The position numbers were made by a program, and so were the translations under genes. From Bacteroides intestinalis (GTDB lineage Bacteria > Bacteroidota > Bacteroidia > Bacteroidales > Bacteroidaceae): a stretch of DNA of 64,000 nucleotides. Shown in pieces: positions 37,758 to 46,522 of this stretch. Every line of letters begins with the position of its first letter. Position 1 is the first letter of the stretch. The stretch covers positions 615,051 to 679,050 of the forward strand of contig NZ_CABJDN010000004.1 of assembly GCF_902364365.1 (NCBI RefSeq). The letters run 5' to 3'. A model generated the notes under the pieces. It searched no databases. It was not told where the DNA came from and saw only the letters and a list, made by a program, of their open reading frames with translations.

Positions 37758-38636
37758 ATGATACAATCCATGACCGGATACGGTAAAGCGACCGCTGAAC
37801 TGTCCGATAAGAAAATCAATGTAGAAATCAAATCGCTCAATAGTAAAGCGATGGATCTGTCAACCCGCATCGCCCCCCTCTACCGGGAAAAAGAAATAGA
37901 AATCCGTAACGAAATAGCTAAGGCACTGGAACGTGGTAAAGTGGATTTCAGTCTGTGGATTGATAAAAAAGATGCCTGTGAACTTGTTACTCCCATTAAT
38001 CAGGATGTGGTAGTGGCGTATTACGAACGGATTCGCACTATCTCCGAAACGACAGGCATCCCTGCACCCGAAGACTGGTTCTCTACTTTGCTCCGCATGC
38101 CGGACGTGATGACAAAGAACGATATTCAGGAACTGAGCGAGGAAGAATGGAAAGCTGTTCATACCACTGTGCTTCAGGCTATCCAAAATCTGGTTGATTT
38201 CCGTATACAGGAAGGCGCGGCTTTAGAGAAGAAGTTCCGCGAAAAGATTTCCAATATTGCCAAATTGCTGACTTCTGTTGCTCCATACGAAAAAGAGCGC
38301 GTAGAGAAAATCAAAGAACGCATCACAGATGCTTTGGAAAAGACCATCAGTGTGGACTATGACAAGAACCGTCTGGAGCAGGAACTCATCTACTACATTG
38401 AGAAACTGGATATCAACGAAGAAAAACAACGTCTGAGCAACCACTTGAAATACTTCATCAATACTATGGAGGATGGAAGCGGACAAGGTAAGAAGTTGGG
38501 TTTCATTGCCCAGGAAATGGGACGTGAAATCAATACGTTGGGAAGCAAATCCAATCATGCTGAGATGCAGAAGATTGTAGTGCAGATGAAGGATGAGCTG
38601 GAACAAATCAAAGAACAGGTATTGAACGTGATGTAA
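37758..38636 (+). CDS. YicC family endoribonuclease-like protein
   Basis: 292 residues. N-terminal MIQSMTGYGKATAE, then the central region, and the C-terminal DUF1732 part with DINEEKQRLSNHLKYF, GKKLGFIAQEMGREINTLGS, then KSNHAEMQKIVVQMKDELEQ. YicC proteins are RNases implicated in sRNA and mRNA decay. It is 13 bp upstream of gmk, a frequent gene order. Confidence 0.94.
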   Translation: MIQSMTGYGKATAELSDKKINVEIKSLNSKAMDLSTRIAPLYREKEIEIRNEIAKALERGKVDFSLWIDKKDACELVTPINQDVVVAYYERIRTISETTGIPAPEDWFSTLLRMPDVMTKNDIQELSEEEWKAVHTTVLQAIQNLVDFRIQEGAALEKKFREKISNIAKLLTSVAPYEKERVEKIKERITDALEKTISVDYDKNRLEQELIYYIEKLDINEEKQRLSNHLKYFINTMEDGSGQGKKLGFIAQEMGREINTLGSKSNHAEMQKIVVQMKDELEQIKEQVLNVM

Positions 38637-38649
38637 TTACTATTTCAAT

Positions 38650-39213
38650 ATGGCTAAACTTATTATATTCTCAGCCCCTTCAGGGTCAGGGAAATCAACC
38701 ATTATCAACTATTTGTTGCAGCAGAACCTGAATCTCGCTTTTTCTTGTTCTGCTACCAGTCGTCCGCCACGCGGAACAGAACAGCATGGAGTGGAGTACT
38801 TCTTTCTTTCTCCCGAAGAATTCCGTACCCGCATTGCCAATGACGAGTTTCTGGAATATGAAGAAGTGTATAAAGACCGTTACTACGGTACATTGAAGTC
38901 TCAGGTAGAAGCTCAGTTGGCTGCCGGACAAAATGTGGTTTTTGATGTGGACGTTGTAGGTGGCTGCAATATAAAGAAGTTTTATGGCGACCGTGCTCTG
39001 TCAGTATTCATTCAGCCTCCTTCGGTAGAGGAACTTCGTAAACGTCTGATAGGACGTGGAACGGATGCTCCTGAAGTGATAGAAGCCCGCGTAGCCAAGG
39101 CGGAATATGAACTGACGTTTGCTCCTAAATTCGATAAAGTCATTGTAAATGATGACTTGGAGAAGGCAAAGGCGGAAGCTTTGCAGGTAATTACAGAGTT
39201 TTTATCTGAATAA
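38650..39213 (+). CDS. gmk: Guanylate kinase
   Basis: 187 residues. P-loop APSGSGKST (residues 9-17), GMP-binding block SCSATSRPPRGTEQHGVEYF and the later FIQPPSVEELRKRLIGRGTD. It phosphorylates GMP to GDP with ATP. It is in an operon with yicC and the downstream small membrane protein and nadD. Confidence 0.97.
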   Translation: MAKLIIFSAPSGSGKSTIINYLLQQNLNLAFSCSATSRPPRGTEQHGVEYFFLSPEEFRTRIANDEFLEYEEVYKDRYYGTLKSQVEAQLAAGQNVVFDVDVVGGCNIKKFYGDRALSVFIQPPSVEELRKRLIGRGTDAPEVIEARVAKAEYELTFAPKFDKVIVNDDLEKAKAEALQVITEFLSE

Positions 39214-39224
39214 TAAGGTCTGTC

Positions 39225-39428
39225 ATGTATCAGCCGAAACCTGTTTCTCCTAAACAGAACAAGTCATTGTTGATTCTCAACGCACTCCTGGCACTTATAT
39301 CTTTGGTGTCAGGTCTGATGGCGTTGTATTATAGTCAATGGACAATAGTTCTTGGTATGACATTGGTACTGCTTTCAAGTTGCATCAATGTTTATACTTG
39401 CTGGAAACGTATGAAAACAAAAGAATGA
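39225..39428 (+). CDS. Small two-helix membrane protein coupled to nadD
   Basis: 67 residues. A polar N-terminus ([14 protein letters not shown]) is followed by two hydrophobic segments ([20 protein letters not shown] and [20 protein letters not shown]) and a basic tail. It starts 11 bp after gmk and its stop overlaps the nadD start codon in an ATGA arrangement. This tight packing supports a real, translated gene. Function unknown. Confidence 0.72.
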   Translation: MYQPKPVSPKQNKSLLILNALLALISLVSGLMALYYSQWTIVLGMTLVLLSSCINVYTCWKRMKTKE

Positions 39429-39994
39429 AAACGGGTATCTTCAGCGGCTCCTTCAATCCGGTACACATCGGACATCTTGCTCTTGCCAATTATCTTTGCG
39501 AATATGAAGGGCTGGATGAAGTGTGGTTTCTCGTGACCCCTCATAATCCGTTGAAGGAAGAAGATGAATTGATGGATGATACTTTCCGTTTGAAGTTGGT
39601 TCAACTTGCCATTGAGGGTTATCCCAAGTTTAAGGCTTCTGATATTGAGTTTAACCTGTCCCGTCCGTCCTACACCATCCATACGCTGGATAAACTAAAA
39701 GAAACCTATCCCGACCGGGAGTTTCATTTGATTATCGGTTCGGACAACTGGGCGCTTTTCTCCCGCTGGTATCAGTCGGAGCGTATTCTTGCCGAAAACC
39801 ATATTCTTGTATATCCCCGTCCCGGTTATCCGGTTTCTTCCGATTCCCTTTCGGAGAATGTAAAAGTGGCTTCTACGCCTACTTTTGAAATCAGTTCTAC
39901 CTTTATTCGCCAGGCAATGGAGGAAGGGAAAGATGTTCGTTACTTCCTCCATCCGGCGGTCTACGAGGCACTTTTATCCGGGTTTCCTCGTTAA
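39425..39994 (+). CDS. nadD: Nicotinate-nucleotide adenylyltransferase
   Basis: 189 residues from ATG 39425. The frame is open 87 bp further upstream, but that part lies inside the small membrane protein gene; the chosen start begins [17 protein letters not shown], the standard family N-terminus. [18 protein letters not shown] is the C-terminal nucleotide-binding motif. It adenylates nicotinate mononucleotide in NAD synthesis. Overlap ATGA with the preceding gene suggests translational coupling. Confidence 0.95.
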   Translation: MKTGIFSGSFNPVHIGHLALANYLCEYEGLDEVWFLVTPHNPLKEEDELMDDTFRLKLVQLAIEGYPKFKASDIEFNLSRPSYTIHTLDKLKETYPDREFHLIIGSDNWALFSRWYQSERILAENHILVYPRPGYPVSSDSLSENVKVASTPTFEISSTFIRQAMEEGKDVRYFLHPAVYEALLSGFPR

Positions 39995-40055
39995 AGTTCG
40001 AAAGGTATGGTACCTGTCCGATACAGAGCAGATGCTTTACGAAAAAGACGATGCA

Positions 40056-40667
40056 CTATACCTGATGTTTTATATAAACCACTGAACGTCCTCCGCCTCG
40101 CTTGCGGATAACACCTTCTGTCAGAAATTCCTGTAAATCAGAGCTGGCGCATCTGTCCGTTACGCGTGTGAGTCGGGCATATTCGGCGCGTGTGATGCAG
40201 ACATTTGCTTCCAGAAAGGTCAGCATCATCTGTTTTCTGTCTTTTTTGGCAACTGCCGGTTTCTTTGCCGAGGCTTTTTTGTCTATTCTCTCCAGTTCCA
40301 TTTGATGTCTCACGTACTTTTTGAAGGCTTTGCTGGGGCGGAATTTTACCGTTTCAAAGCGTACGGACTCAGCACGTATGTCCTTTTTCTGTATGGCAGG
40401 ACGCGTACATTTCAGTGTAGTACTGAAAAATCCCAGTTCATCCAGTTCCACATTGTAACCTTCGGCGAGCCAGTCGCCCAGCGCATTGCTGATAGCTTGC
40501 ATAATTCCCACGACCATGGCGTGTGGCATGTGCTGTTCTTTCATTAACCGTTCCTGAAACTCCTTTGCAGTGATAGTGCCTTTGGAGCGGACGCGTGCAT
40601 GGAGTGGTTTCTTCTTACCTTCGCCACTGGGGTCCGGTGTTTCGTAAAGGTCATAATAAGTACTCAT
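40056..40667 (-). CDS. HU-family DNA-binding protein with C-terminal winged-helix-like region
   Basis: 203 residues from MSTYYDLYETPD; the frame continues 14 codons upstream without good support. The N-terminal two-thirds match the long Bacteroidetes HU-like proteins: GTITAKEFQERLMKEQHMPH, then AISNALGDWLAEGYNVELDE, then LGFFSTTLKC and FRPSKAFKKYVRHQ. A Lys/Ala-rich linker leads to a C-terminal domain (MMLTFLEANVCITRAEYARL, then TRVTDRCASSDLQEFLTEGV and the KRGGGRSVVYIK end) that looks like a winged helix. A phased 22-bp repeat array lies upstream. It likely binds or bends DNA; targets are unknown. Confidence 0.85.
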   Translation of the reverse strand: MSTYYDLYETPDPSGEGKKKPLHARVRSKGTITAKEFQERLMKEQHMPHAMVVGIMQAISNALGDWLAEGYNVELDELGFFSTTLKCTRPAIQKKDIRAESVRFETVKFRPSKAFKKYVRHQMELERIDKKASAKKPAVAKKDRKQMMLTFLEANVCITRAEYARLTRVTDRCASSDLQEFLTEGVIRKRGGGRSVVYIKHQV

Positions 40668-40730
40668 ATATTCATTGTTTTTAAGAGGTTTATGTTTTCG
40701 TAGAAACAAATTGGTACTGGAACTGCGAGA

Positions 40731-40869
40731 GACTAATGTCGGATGTGCTACAGACTAATATCGTTTATACTAAAAAGTATTCTTACTACAAATATAGAAG
40801 TTTCTTACAACAGTTATATTATTTTCTTACTATAATTATATTTCTTTCTTACAATATTTGTTGTAAGAA
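40731..40869. repeat. 22-bp-phased direct repeats upstream of the HU-like gene
   Basis: TTCTTAC occurs at 40780, 40802, 40824 and 40846, exactly 22 bp apart, and its inverse GTAAGAA follows at 40863. The flanking bases are also partly conserved (an A/T-rich ATATA about 14-18 bp into each unit). Just before them GACTAATRTCG occurs at 40731 and 40753, again 22 bp apart. The array fills the AT-rich 436-bp spacer between the HU-like gene and the 317-residue protein gene. An operator array for the HU-like protein, or another multi-site nucleoprotein site, is plausible. Confidence 0.85.
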
Positions 40870-41004
40870 TAGTTTTTAGGTAATGAAAGATTAATTTCTT
40901 GCGATGCCGGGATTAGTTCTTAGGCTCTTTGATTTTAGTTTTATATAGGTTGTGTTTTTTTGTTATTGCTGGTCACTTTCCTTCGTTTTCTGTTCTATTC
41001 TGTT

Positions 41005-41012
41005 TACCTTTG
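41005..41012 (+). promoter_or_regulatory. -7 element TACCTTTG for the zinc-finger-like protein gene
   Basis: Exact TAnnTTTG match 91 bp upstream of ATG 41104, giving a leader of about 85 nt with no obvious structure. Confidence 0.6.
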
Positions 41013-41103
41013 CAGGAAGATTAAGCCGGAACACACTAAAGACAACATTTACTATAATTTATCAAATTGAGGATGGCGGAGAGGTAATAAACCAAGTGAG
41101 TAT

Positions 41104-42057
41104 ATGAAACCCAAAAAGAACAGAATATTTTGCCGCGATTGCAATAAATATAAAACGCTATTTGAGTCAGAGTCAAAAGCAGATAATTTTATTAAATTCA
41201 ATCATGAAGAGATAGAAGCGTGTAGTGGTCATGCCCCTAGCCGGAGTTATTATTGTCGCTCGTGTGTTGGTTGGCATGTTACCAGTAAGAAGGAATATGA
41301 TGATAGGCTACCTTCTTTAACTGATAAAGTTCTTGACGCTTATAAGGCAACTCTTCCAATGAAGTTGCTCTCCGGTGATAGAGCGTTGCTGAGACGGGCT
41401 GATGAAATAATGGCTGATATTGCAAAGTTGATAAAAGAGAAAAATCCCGAGCAATGCGTTTCTCTTTTCCAAGAAGTATATAGCATATTTCAGCGTATTC
41501 CTGATACGGATGATATCATTAAATATAAGCAAAGTCTATTTTTACGTTATAGAAAGCTGATAACTAAAATAGATCGTGGAATGTTGGATACATTTATTAT
41601 TCCGGTAAGCGCAATGCAAAGTTTAGCTGTAGAATCTAAGTTGAAAGAGTTTAAGATGCAATATGATATGGGAAACTATGAGGTTGCTAATGAACTTTTG
41701 CAAGATGTTCGGAATGCTGTGGCTAATGTTGTTGATGAACAGTATAAGAAAGAATTGAATAAACGTATCAAGATAATCGGAACAAAGAATAATCTTAGAA
41801 TGGGCATTGAGGCTATAGAGCAGATGCAAAATCCGGACAAAAACATTTTGTTTGAAGAAATTAAAGAAAATTTCATTAAAATAGACTTGTCGTATGTGTA
41901 TGGAGAGTATCATGAATGTGTGAAATTGATACAATATGTAAAAAGGATATATGATGTGGTATTGACTATAGAAGGTTCTGAAGCAAGAAAGAAAAAGATA
42001 GAGGACCGGTTACATAAATTCGTAGAATCAGTATCTATTGCATTGAAAGCTCTTTGA
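41104..42057 (+). CDS. Uncharacterised protein with N-terminal zinc-ribbon-like motif
   Basis: 317 residues; I do not recognise a named family. The N-terminus has two CxxC pairs (Cys10/Cys13 and Cys51/Cys54) with a WHVTS motif (His58); the block YYCRSCVGWHVTS resembles zinc ribbons of phage and mobile-element proteins. The rest (residues 75-317) is charged and helical with coiled-coil tendency. The gene is more AT-rich than its neighbours, stands alone with its own promoter, and sits beside the 22-bp repeat array. Recent acquisition is possible. Confidence 0.75.
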   Translation: MKPKKNRIFCRDCNKYKTLFESESKADNFIKFNHEEIEACSGHAPSRSYYCRSCVGWHVTSKKEYDDRLPSLTDKVLDAYKATLPMKLLSGDRALLRRADEIMADIAKLIKEKNPEQCVSLFQEVYSIFQRIPDTDDIIKYKQSLFLRYRKLITKIDRGMLDTFIIPVSAMQSLAVESKLKEFKMQYDMGNYEVANELLQDVRNAVANVVDEQYKKELNKRIKIIGTKNNLRMGIEAIEQMQNPDKNILFEEIKENFIKIDLSYVYGEYHECVKLIQYVKRIYDVVLTIEGSEARKKKIEDRLHKFVESVSIALKAL

Positions 42058-42193
42058 ATGGGAGATCTCTCTTGCATGACCTTTTTCCTGTTTGCGGCTT
42101 TATATAAAGCGTGTTTCCAAGATCTGAATTGTAAAGAGAATCCCCTCCACACCGAGTGCAAAGGGGATTCCCATATATAACAACTATAGCTTC

Positions 42194-43531
42194 TTACACA
42201 ATACCTTGTGCCATCATAGCTTTCGCTACCTTCATGAATCCGGCAACGTTAGCACCCTTCACGTAGTTTACATAACCATCAGCTTCAGTACCATACTGTA
42301 CGCAAGCTTCGTGGATGTTCTTCATGATACTCTTCAGTTTCTCGTCTACTTCTTCTGCGCTCCAGCTCAGTTTGATAGAGTTCTGAGTCATTTCCAGACC
42401 GGATACTGATACACCACCTGCATTGGCTGCCTTACCCGGAGCATACAGAATCTTAGCATCCTGGAATACTTTGATAGCTTCTGGAGTAGACGGCATGTTA
42501 GCACCTTCAGATACTGCAATTACACCATTGGCCACTAATTGGCGAGCGTGGTCACCGTTCAGTTCGTTCTGAGTTGCAGAAGGTAGAGCGATGTCAGCTT
42601 TTTCACCCCAAGGCTTAGCTCCTTCTACATATTTCACACCCGGATATTGTTCTGCATACTCGCGGATACGTCCACGGTAGAGATTCTTCAATTCCATGAT
42701 GTAATCCAGTTTTTCGCGGTCGATACCTGCCGGGTCGTAAACATAACCGTCAGAGTCAGACATGGTAAGTACTTTACCACCCAGTTCCAATACTTTTTCA
42801 GCAGTGTATTGAGCTACGTTACCAGAACCGGAGATCAGGCAAGTTTTGCCTTTCAGGTCAGTACCTTTAGATTTCAGCATTTCCATCAGGAAGTAGATGT
42901 TACCGTAACCTGTAGCCTCAGGACGAATCAGTGAGCCACCGAATTCGCGACCTTTACCAGTGAATGTACCTGTGAATTCACGAGTCAGCTTCTTGTACAT
43001 ACCGAACATGAAACCTACTTCACGGCCACCTACACCGATGTCACCGGCAGGAACGTCAGTCTCAGGACCAATATGACGCCACAGTTCCAGCATGAATGCT
43101 TGTACGAAACGCATTACTTCAGCATTAGACTTGCCACGCGGAGAGAAGTCGGAACCACCTTTACCACCACCCATAGGCAGAGTAGTCAGAGAGTTCTTGA
43201 AGGTTTGTTCGAACGCGAGGAACTTCAGGATTGAGAGGTTCACGGATGCGTGGAAACGGATACCACCTTTGTACGGACCGATAGCGTTGTTGTGTTGAAC
43301 GCGATAACCCATGTTTGTCTGGATGTTACCCTTATCGTCCATCCAAGTCACGCGGAATTGATAAACACGATCGGGGATGCAAAGACGCTCAATCAGATTG
43401 ACTTTGTCAAATTCCGGGTGTTTGTTGTACTCTTCTTCAATTGTAGAAAGTACTTCTTCCACTGCTTGATGATACTCTGGTTCGTTGGGGAACCGTCTTT
43501 TCAAATCTTCTAATACCTTAGCTGCATTCAT
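42194..43531 (-). CDS. gdhA: Glutamate dehydrogenase, NADP-type
   Basis: 445 residues. Conserved blocks GPYKGGIRFH, LPMGGGKGGSDF and PAGDIGVGGRE are present. The coenzyme domain has SGSGNVAQYTAEKVLELGGK and TMSDSDGYVYD, and the SEGANMPST loop is intact, as in Escherichia coli GdhA, an NADPH enzyme. It likely assimilates ammonia into glutamate. It is a paralogue of the enzyme at 15791-17128 and adjoins the malic enzyme gene on the same strand. Confidence 0.95.
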   Translation of the reverse strand: MNAAKVLEDLKRRFPNEPEYHQAVEEVLSTIEEEYNKHPEFDKVNLIERLCIPDRVYQFRVTWMDDKGNIQTNMGYRVQHNNAIGPYKGGIRFHASVNLSILKFLAFEQTFKNSLTTLPMGGGKGGSDFSPRGKSNAEVMRFVQAFMLELWRHIGPETDVPAGDIGVGGREVGFMFGMYKKLTREFTGTFTGKGREFGGSLIRPEATGYGNIYFLMEMLKSKGTDLKGKTCLISGSGNVAQYTAEKVLELGGKVLTMSDSDGYVYDPAGIDREKLDYIMELKNLYRGRIREYAEQYPGVKYVEGAKPWGEKADIALPSATQNELNGDHARQLVANGVIAVSEGANMPSTPEAIKVFQDAKILYAPGKAANAGGVSVSGLEMTQNSIKLSWSAEEVDEKLKSIMKNIHEACVQYGTEADGYVNYVKGANVAGFMKVAKAMMAQGIV

Positions 43532-43614
43532 AATCTATTTCTTTTATTGGTTGCTACTAAATATAATTGTCTTAACAAAGTATTCTTTAGAATGTTTTTT
43601 CTCTATTGCGGTTG

Positions 43615-43622
43615 CAAAAGTA
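43615..43622 (-). promoter_or_regulatory. -7 element TACTTTTG for gdhA
   Basis: Exact TAnnTTTG match on the minus strand, 84 bp upstream of the gdhA start. Confidence 0.6.
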
Positions 43623-43661
43623 CACATAAAAATGAGACAAGCAAACAATTTATAAAGAAAA

Positions 43662-43699
43662 TGCGGGATAAAACAACAAAAATATTGTTTTATCCCGCA
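43662..43699 (-). terminator. Terminator of the malic enzyme operon
   Basis: TGCGGGATAAAACAA (43662-43676) and TTGTTTTATCCCGCA (43685-43699) form a perfect 15-bp stem with an 8-nt loop. Reading on the minus strand, a T-rich tract follows (TTTTCTTTATAAATTG). It lies 23 bp after the stop of the 57-residue membrane protein gene and upstream of the gdhA promoter. Confidence 0.85.
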
Positions 43700-43721
43700 A
43701 AAAGGAATAAAAAGATATTAT

Positions 43722-43895
43722 TTATCCTCTCTTTAATGATTTTATTACCGGAATGAATACTAATGCTGCCGAAATGACAAGTGTCATGATGACTGGACCG
43801 TCAATTCGTTCGGCAGTTGTTAGAACTATGTAGCAAAGTGCTGCCCAAAGCAACACAATGCAAACACTTTGTGATTTCGATAACGGGCGTCTCAT
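43722..43895 (-). CDS. 57-residue membrane protein coupled to malic enzyme
   Basis: Starts [10 protein letters not shown], then two hydrophobic segments (VCIVLLWAALCYIVLTT and GPVIMTLVISAALVFIPV) and a basic end KSLKRG. Its ATG (43893-43895) overlaps the malic enzyme TGA stop in an ATGA arrangement, and the shared terminator follows 23 bp after its stop. The position between a coupled start and a terminator supports a genuine small gene. Function unknown; a small inner-membrane protein. Confidence 0.7.
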   Translation of the reverse strand: MRRPLSKSQSVCIVLLWAALCYIVLTTAERIDGPVIMTLVISAALVFIPVIKSLKRG

Positions 43896-46180
43896 TTACC
43901 TGCTTTCTTTTTATCCACGATGGCGTCGATGACTGCTACTGCGGTGATGTTCACGATGTCGCGTACGGAGCTTTCGAAATCGGTGAAGTGGATAGGCTTG
44001 TTCAATCCCATTTGTATCGGGCCGATTAGCTCCATTTCCGTATTCATAGCCTGTAACAGTTTGTATGCAGAATTGGCAGAGCTGAGGTTCGGGAATACAA
44101 GGGTATTCACATCTTTACCTTTCAGACGGGTGAATGGATACTTGGCGTCGCGCATCTTGCGGTCCATGGCAAAGTTCACCTGCATTTCACCGTCAATGGC
44201 AAGATCAGGATAGTTCTGCTGCATATATTCCACGGCTTCGTGTACACTTACCGGACTACCTTCGGTGTCTGCACCGAAGTTGGAGTAACTCAACATGGCC
44301 ATTACCGGAGTATGATTGAAGAAACGTACGGTATGCTCTGACAGTTTGGCGATGTCAATCAATGTTTCGGCATTGGGATGACGGTTGATCAATGTATCAG
44401 CCAGGAAGTAGGTACCTTTCTTGGAGTTCAGGATGTGCATCGTACCGAAATGCTTGTATTGCGGTTGTATGCCGATAACTTCTTTGGCAACTTTGATCGT
44501 ATTGCTGTATTTGGTATAAAGACCGGTGATGAATGCATCTGCATCGCCTGTTTCCACCATCATCATACCGAAGTAGTTGCGTTCGAACATCTTATCGTTG
44601 GCTTCCTCATAGGTGGCACCTTGGCGAGCACGCTTTTCGGAAAGGATGCGGGCGTAGCGTTCACGGCGTGAGGCTTCGTTCGGATGGCGCAGGTTGACGA
44701 TTTCGATGCCTTCCAGGCTGAGGTCGAGTTCTTTTGCCAGTTTTTCGATGGTTTCATCGTTACCTAATACAATTGGATGACAGATACCTTCGGCTTTGGC
44801 TTCTACAGCGGCTTTCAGCATATTGGGGTGAGAACCTTCGGCAAATACCACGCGTTGCGGATTGCGACGGGCGGTGTCGTAAAGCTGGCGGGTCAGTTTG
44901 CTTTCGTAACCCATCAGTTCGCGTAGCTGTACGCAGTAAGCATCCCAGTCTTCAATGTTTTTACGGGCTACACTGCTTTCCATAGCAGCCTTGGCTACGG
45001 CGCAGGAAACTTCAGTGATAAGACGCGGGTCAACTGGTTTCGGGATGAAGTATTCCGGACCGAAACTAAAGTTGTTAACATGATAAGCCTCGTTCACAAC
45101 ATCGGGTACAGGCTGTTTTGCCAAGTTGGCAATGGCATGTACGGCGGCAATCTTCATTTCTTCGTTGATGGCTTTGGCCTGAGTATCCAAGGCACCGCGG
45201 AAGATATAGGGGAAACCGATTACATTATTAATTTGGTTCGGATAGTCCGACCGTCCGGTTGCCATCAGTACATCGGGACGTGCTGACATGGCATCTTCAT
45301 AAGAGATTTCCGGTGTAGGATTGGCCAGTGCGAAAACGATAGGAGACGGAGCCATGCTGCGTACCATGTCCTGCGACAGAACGTTTCCTTTGGATAATCC
45401 CAGGAATACGTCGGCACCTTTGATGGCTTCTTCCAAAGTGTGGATATCTGTGCGGTCGGTAGCGAAGTAACGTTTCTGTTCGTTGAGATCGGTACGTGCT
45501 TTGCTGATTACACCTTTACTATCCAGCATCACGATGTTTTCCAGGCGGGCACCCAGTGAAACATACAGTTTTGTACAAGATACGGCAGATGCACCGGCAC
45601 CATTCACAACGATTTTTACATCTTCGATTTTCTTGCCTGCTACCTGCAAAGCGTTCACAAGTCCGGCACTGGAGATGATGGCCGTACCATGCTGGTCATC
45701 GTGCATCACAGGGATATCGAGCTCTTCTTTCAAACGACGTTCTATTTCGAAGCACTCAGGTGCTTTGATATCTTCCAGGTTGATGCCACCGAAGGTAGGA
45801 GCAATGGCCTTTACAGCTTCGATGAATTTTTCGGGATCTTTTTCGTTTACTTCAATATCGAATACGTCGATGCCGGCATAAATCTTGAACAGAAGTCCTT
45901 TACCTTCCATTACGGGCTTACCGCTCAACGCACCTATGTCGCCAAGACCGAGTACGGCAGTACCGTTGGAGATTACAGCAACCAAGTTTCCTTTCGCTGT
46001 ATATTTATAAGCATCCTGCGGATTCTTTTCTATTTCGAGGCACGGCTCCGCCACACCGGGAGAGTAAGCAAGCGAAAGATCGGTTTGGGTACTGTAGGGC
46101 TTGGTAGGCACTACTTCTATCTTACCTGGTTTGCCTTGTGAGTGATACAGCAAGGCAGCTTCTTTAGTTATCTTAGCCAT
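43892..46180 (-). CDS. maeB: NADP-dependent malic enzyme with phosphotransacetylase-like C-terminus
   Basis: 762 residues, the MaeB hybrid type. The N-terminal malic domain has [39 protein letters not shown] and [20 protein letters not shown]; the NAD(P)-binding part follows ([16 protein letters not shown]). The last ~330 residues resemble phosphate acetyltransferase ([20 protein letters not shown]). It decarboxylates malate to pyruvate, producing NADPH; the C-terminal domain is usually regulatory. Next to the NADPH-using gdhA on the same strand. Confidence 0.95.
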   Translation of the reverse strand: MAKITKEAALLYHSQGKPGKIEVVPTKPYSTQTDLSLAYSPGVAEPCLEIEKNPQDAYKYTAKGNLVAVISNGTAVLGLGDIGALSGKPVMEGKGLLFKIYAGIDVFDIEVNEKDPEKFIEAVKAIAPTFGGINLEDIKAPECFEIERRLKEELDIPVMHDDQHGTAIISSAGLVNALQVAGKKIEDVKIVVNGAGASAVSCTKLYVSLGARLENIVMLDSKGVISKARTDLNEQKRYFATDRTDIHTLEEAIKGADVFLGLSKGNVLSQDMVRSMAPSPIVFALANPTPEISYEDAMSARPDVLMATGRSDYPNQINNVIGFPYIFRGALDTQAKAINEEMKIAAVHAIANLAKQPVPDVVNEAYHVNNFSFGPEYFIPKPVDPRLITEVSCAVAKAAMESSVARKNIEDWDAYCVQLRELMGYESKLTRQLYDTARRNPQRVVFAEGSHPNMLKAAVEAKAEGICHPIVLGNDETIEKLAKELDLSLEGIEIVNLRHPNEASRRERYARILSEKRARQGATYEEANDKMFERNYFGMMMVETGDADAFITGLYTKYSNTIKVAKEVIGIQPQYKHFGTMHILNSKKGTYFLADTLINRHPNAETLIDIAKLSEHTVRFFNHTPVMAMLSYSNFGADTEGSPVSVHEAVEYMQQNYPDLAIDGEMQVNFAMDRKMRDAKYPFTRLKGKDVNTLVFPNLSSANSAYKLLQAMNTEMELIGPIQMGLNKPIHFTDFESSVRDIVNITAVAVIDAIVDKKKAGK

Positions 46181-46195
46181 GGTAGTTGATTATGA

Positions 46196-46216
46196 GTTGT
46201 TAGTTAAAAGTTATAA
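46196..46216. repeat. Three tandem heptads in the malic enzyme leader
   Basis: GTTGTTA, GTTAAAA and GTTATAA are consecutive 7-bp units in the leader between the malic enzyme -7 element and start codon. GTTGTTA is also a unit of palindrome C. No complementary arm was found. Confidence 0.5.
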
Positions 46217-46224
46217 TTTTGCCG

Positions 46225-46232
46225 CAAAGGTA
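46225..46232 (-). promoter_or_regulatory. -7 element TACCTTTG for malic enzyme
   Basis: Exact TAnnTTTG match on the minus strand, 44 bp upstream of the start codon. The remaining spacer up to the TetR gene (46233-46488) shows no gene I can support. Confidence 0.62.
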
Positions 46233-46488
46233 GGAATAAATGTGATAAAGTGTAAGTCTGTGTGCAATAAAAACTATTAAATAGTACTTATTGACAGGAT
46301 TAATTTGAAATGGTGTAGAATTGAACTAAATGCTGATAATTCTTTCTCCGCTATCTGGCAAGAACGGAAAAAAGAGATTGAGGATGTGATGTTAATCAAA
46401 TGATTTATAGGGCAAAAAAGTAGGATAATACAACTGTCCAGAATTGCATAAAAAGTGTATGATTGGATAGTTACTTTTATTTTTTAAC

Positions 46489-46496
46489 TATCTTCG
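46489..46496 (+). promoter_or_regulatory. Near-consensus -7 element TATCTTCG for the tetR gene
   Basis: Seven of eight bases fit TAnnTTTG (C at the sixth position of TATCTTCG is tolerated as a T-to-C change). It is 26 bp upstream of ATG 46523. Confidence 0.4.
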
Positions 46497-46522
46497 CCTT
46501 AGAAAATCATTATTATTGCTAT

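Noticed and set aside
40731..40869. CRISPR-like phased repeats
   Set aside because: Repeated core is only 7 bp, units are degenerate and there are no unique spacers or cas genes.
43547..43756. 69-residue plus-strand frame before the malic enzyme operon
   Set aside because: Runs through the terminator hairpin and opposite the 57-residue coupled gene; no domain.
46258..46401. Short open stretch in the tetR upstream spacer that reads like a helical peptide
   Set aside because: No start codon, no family, about 40 codons; a remnant cannot be shown.
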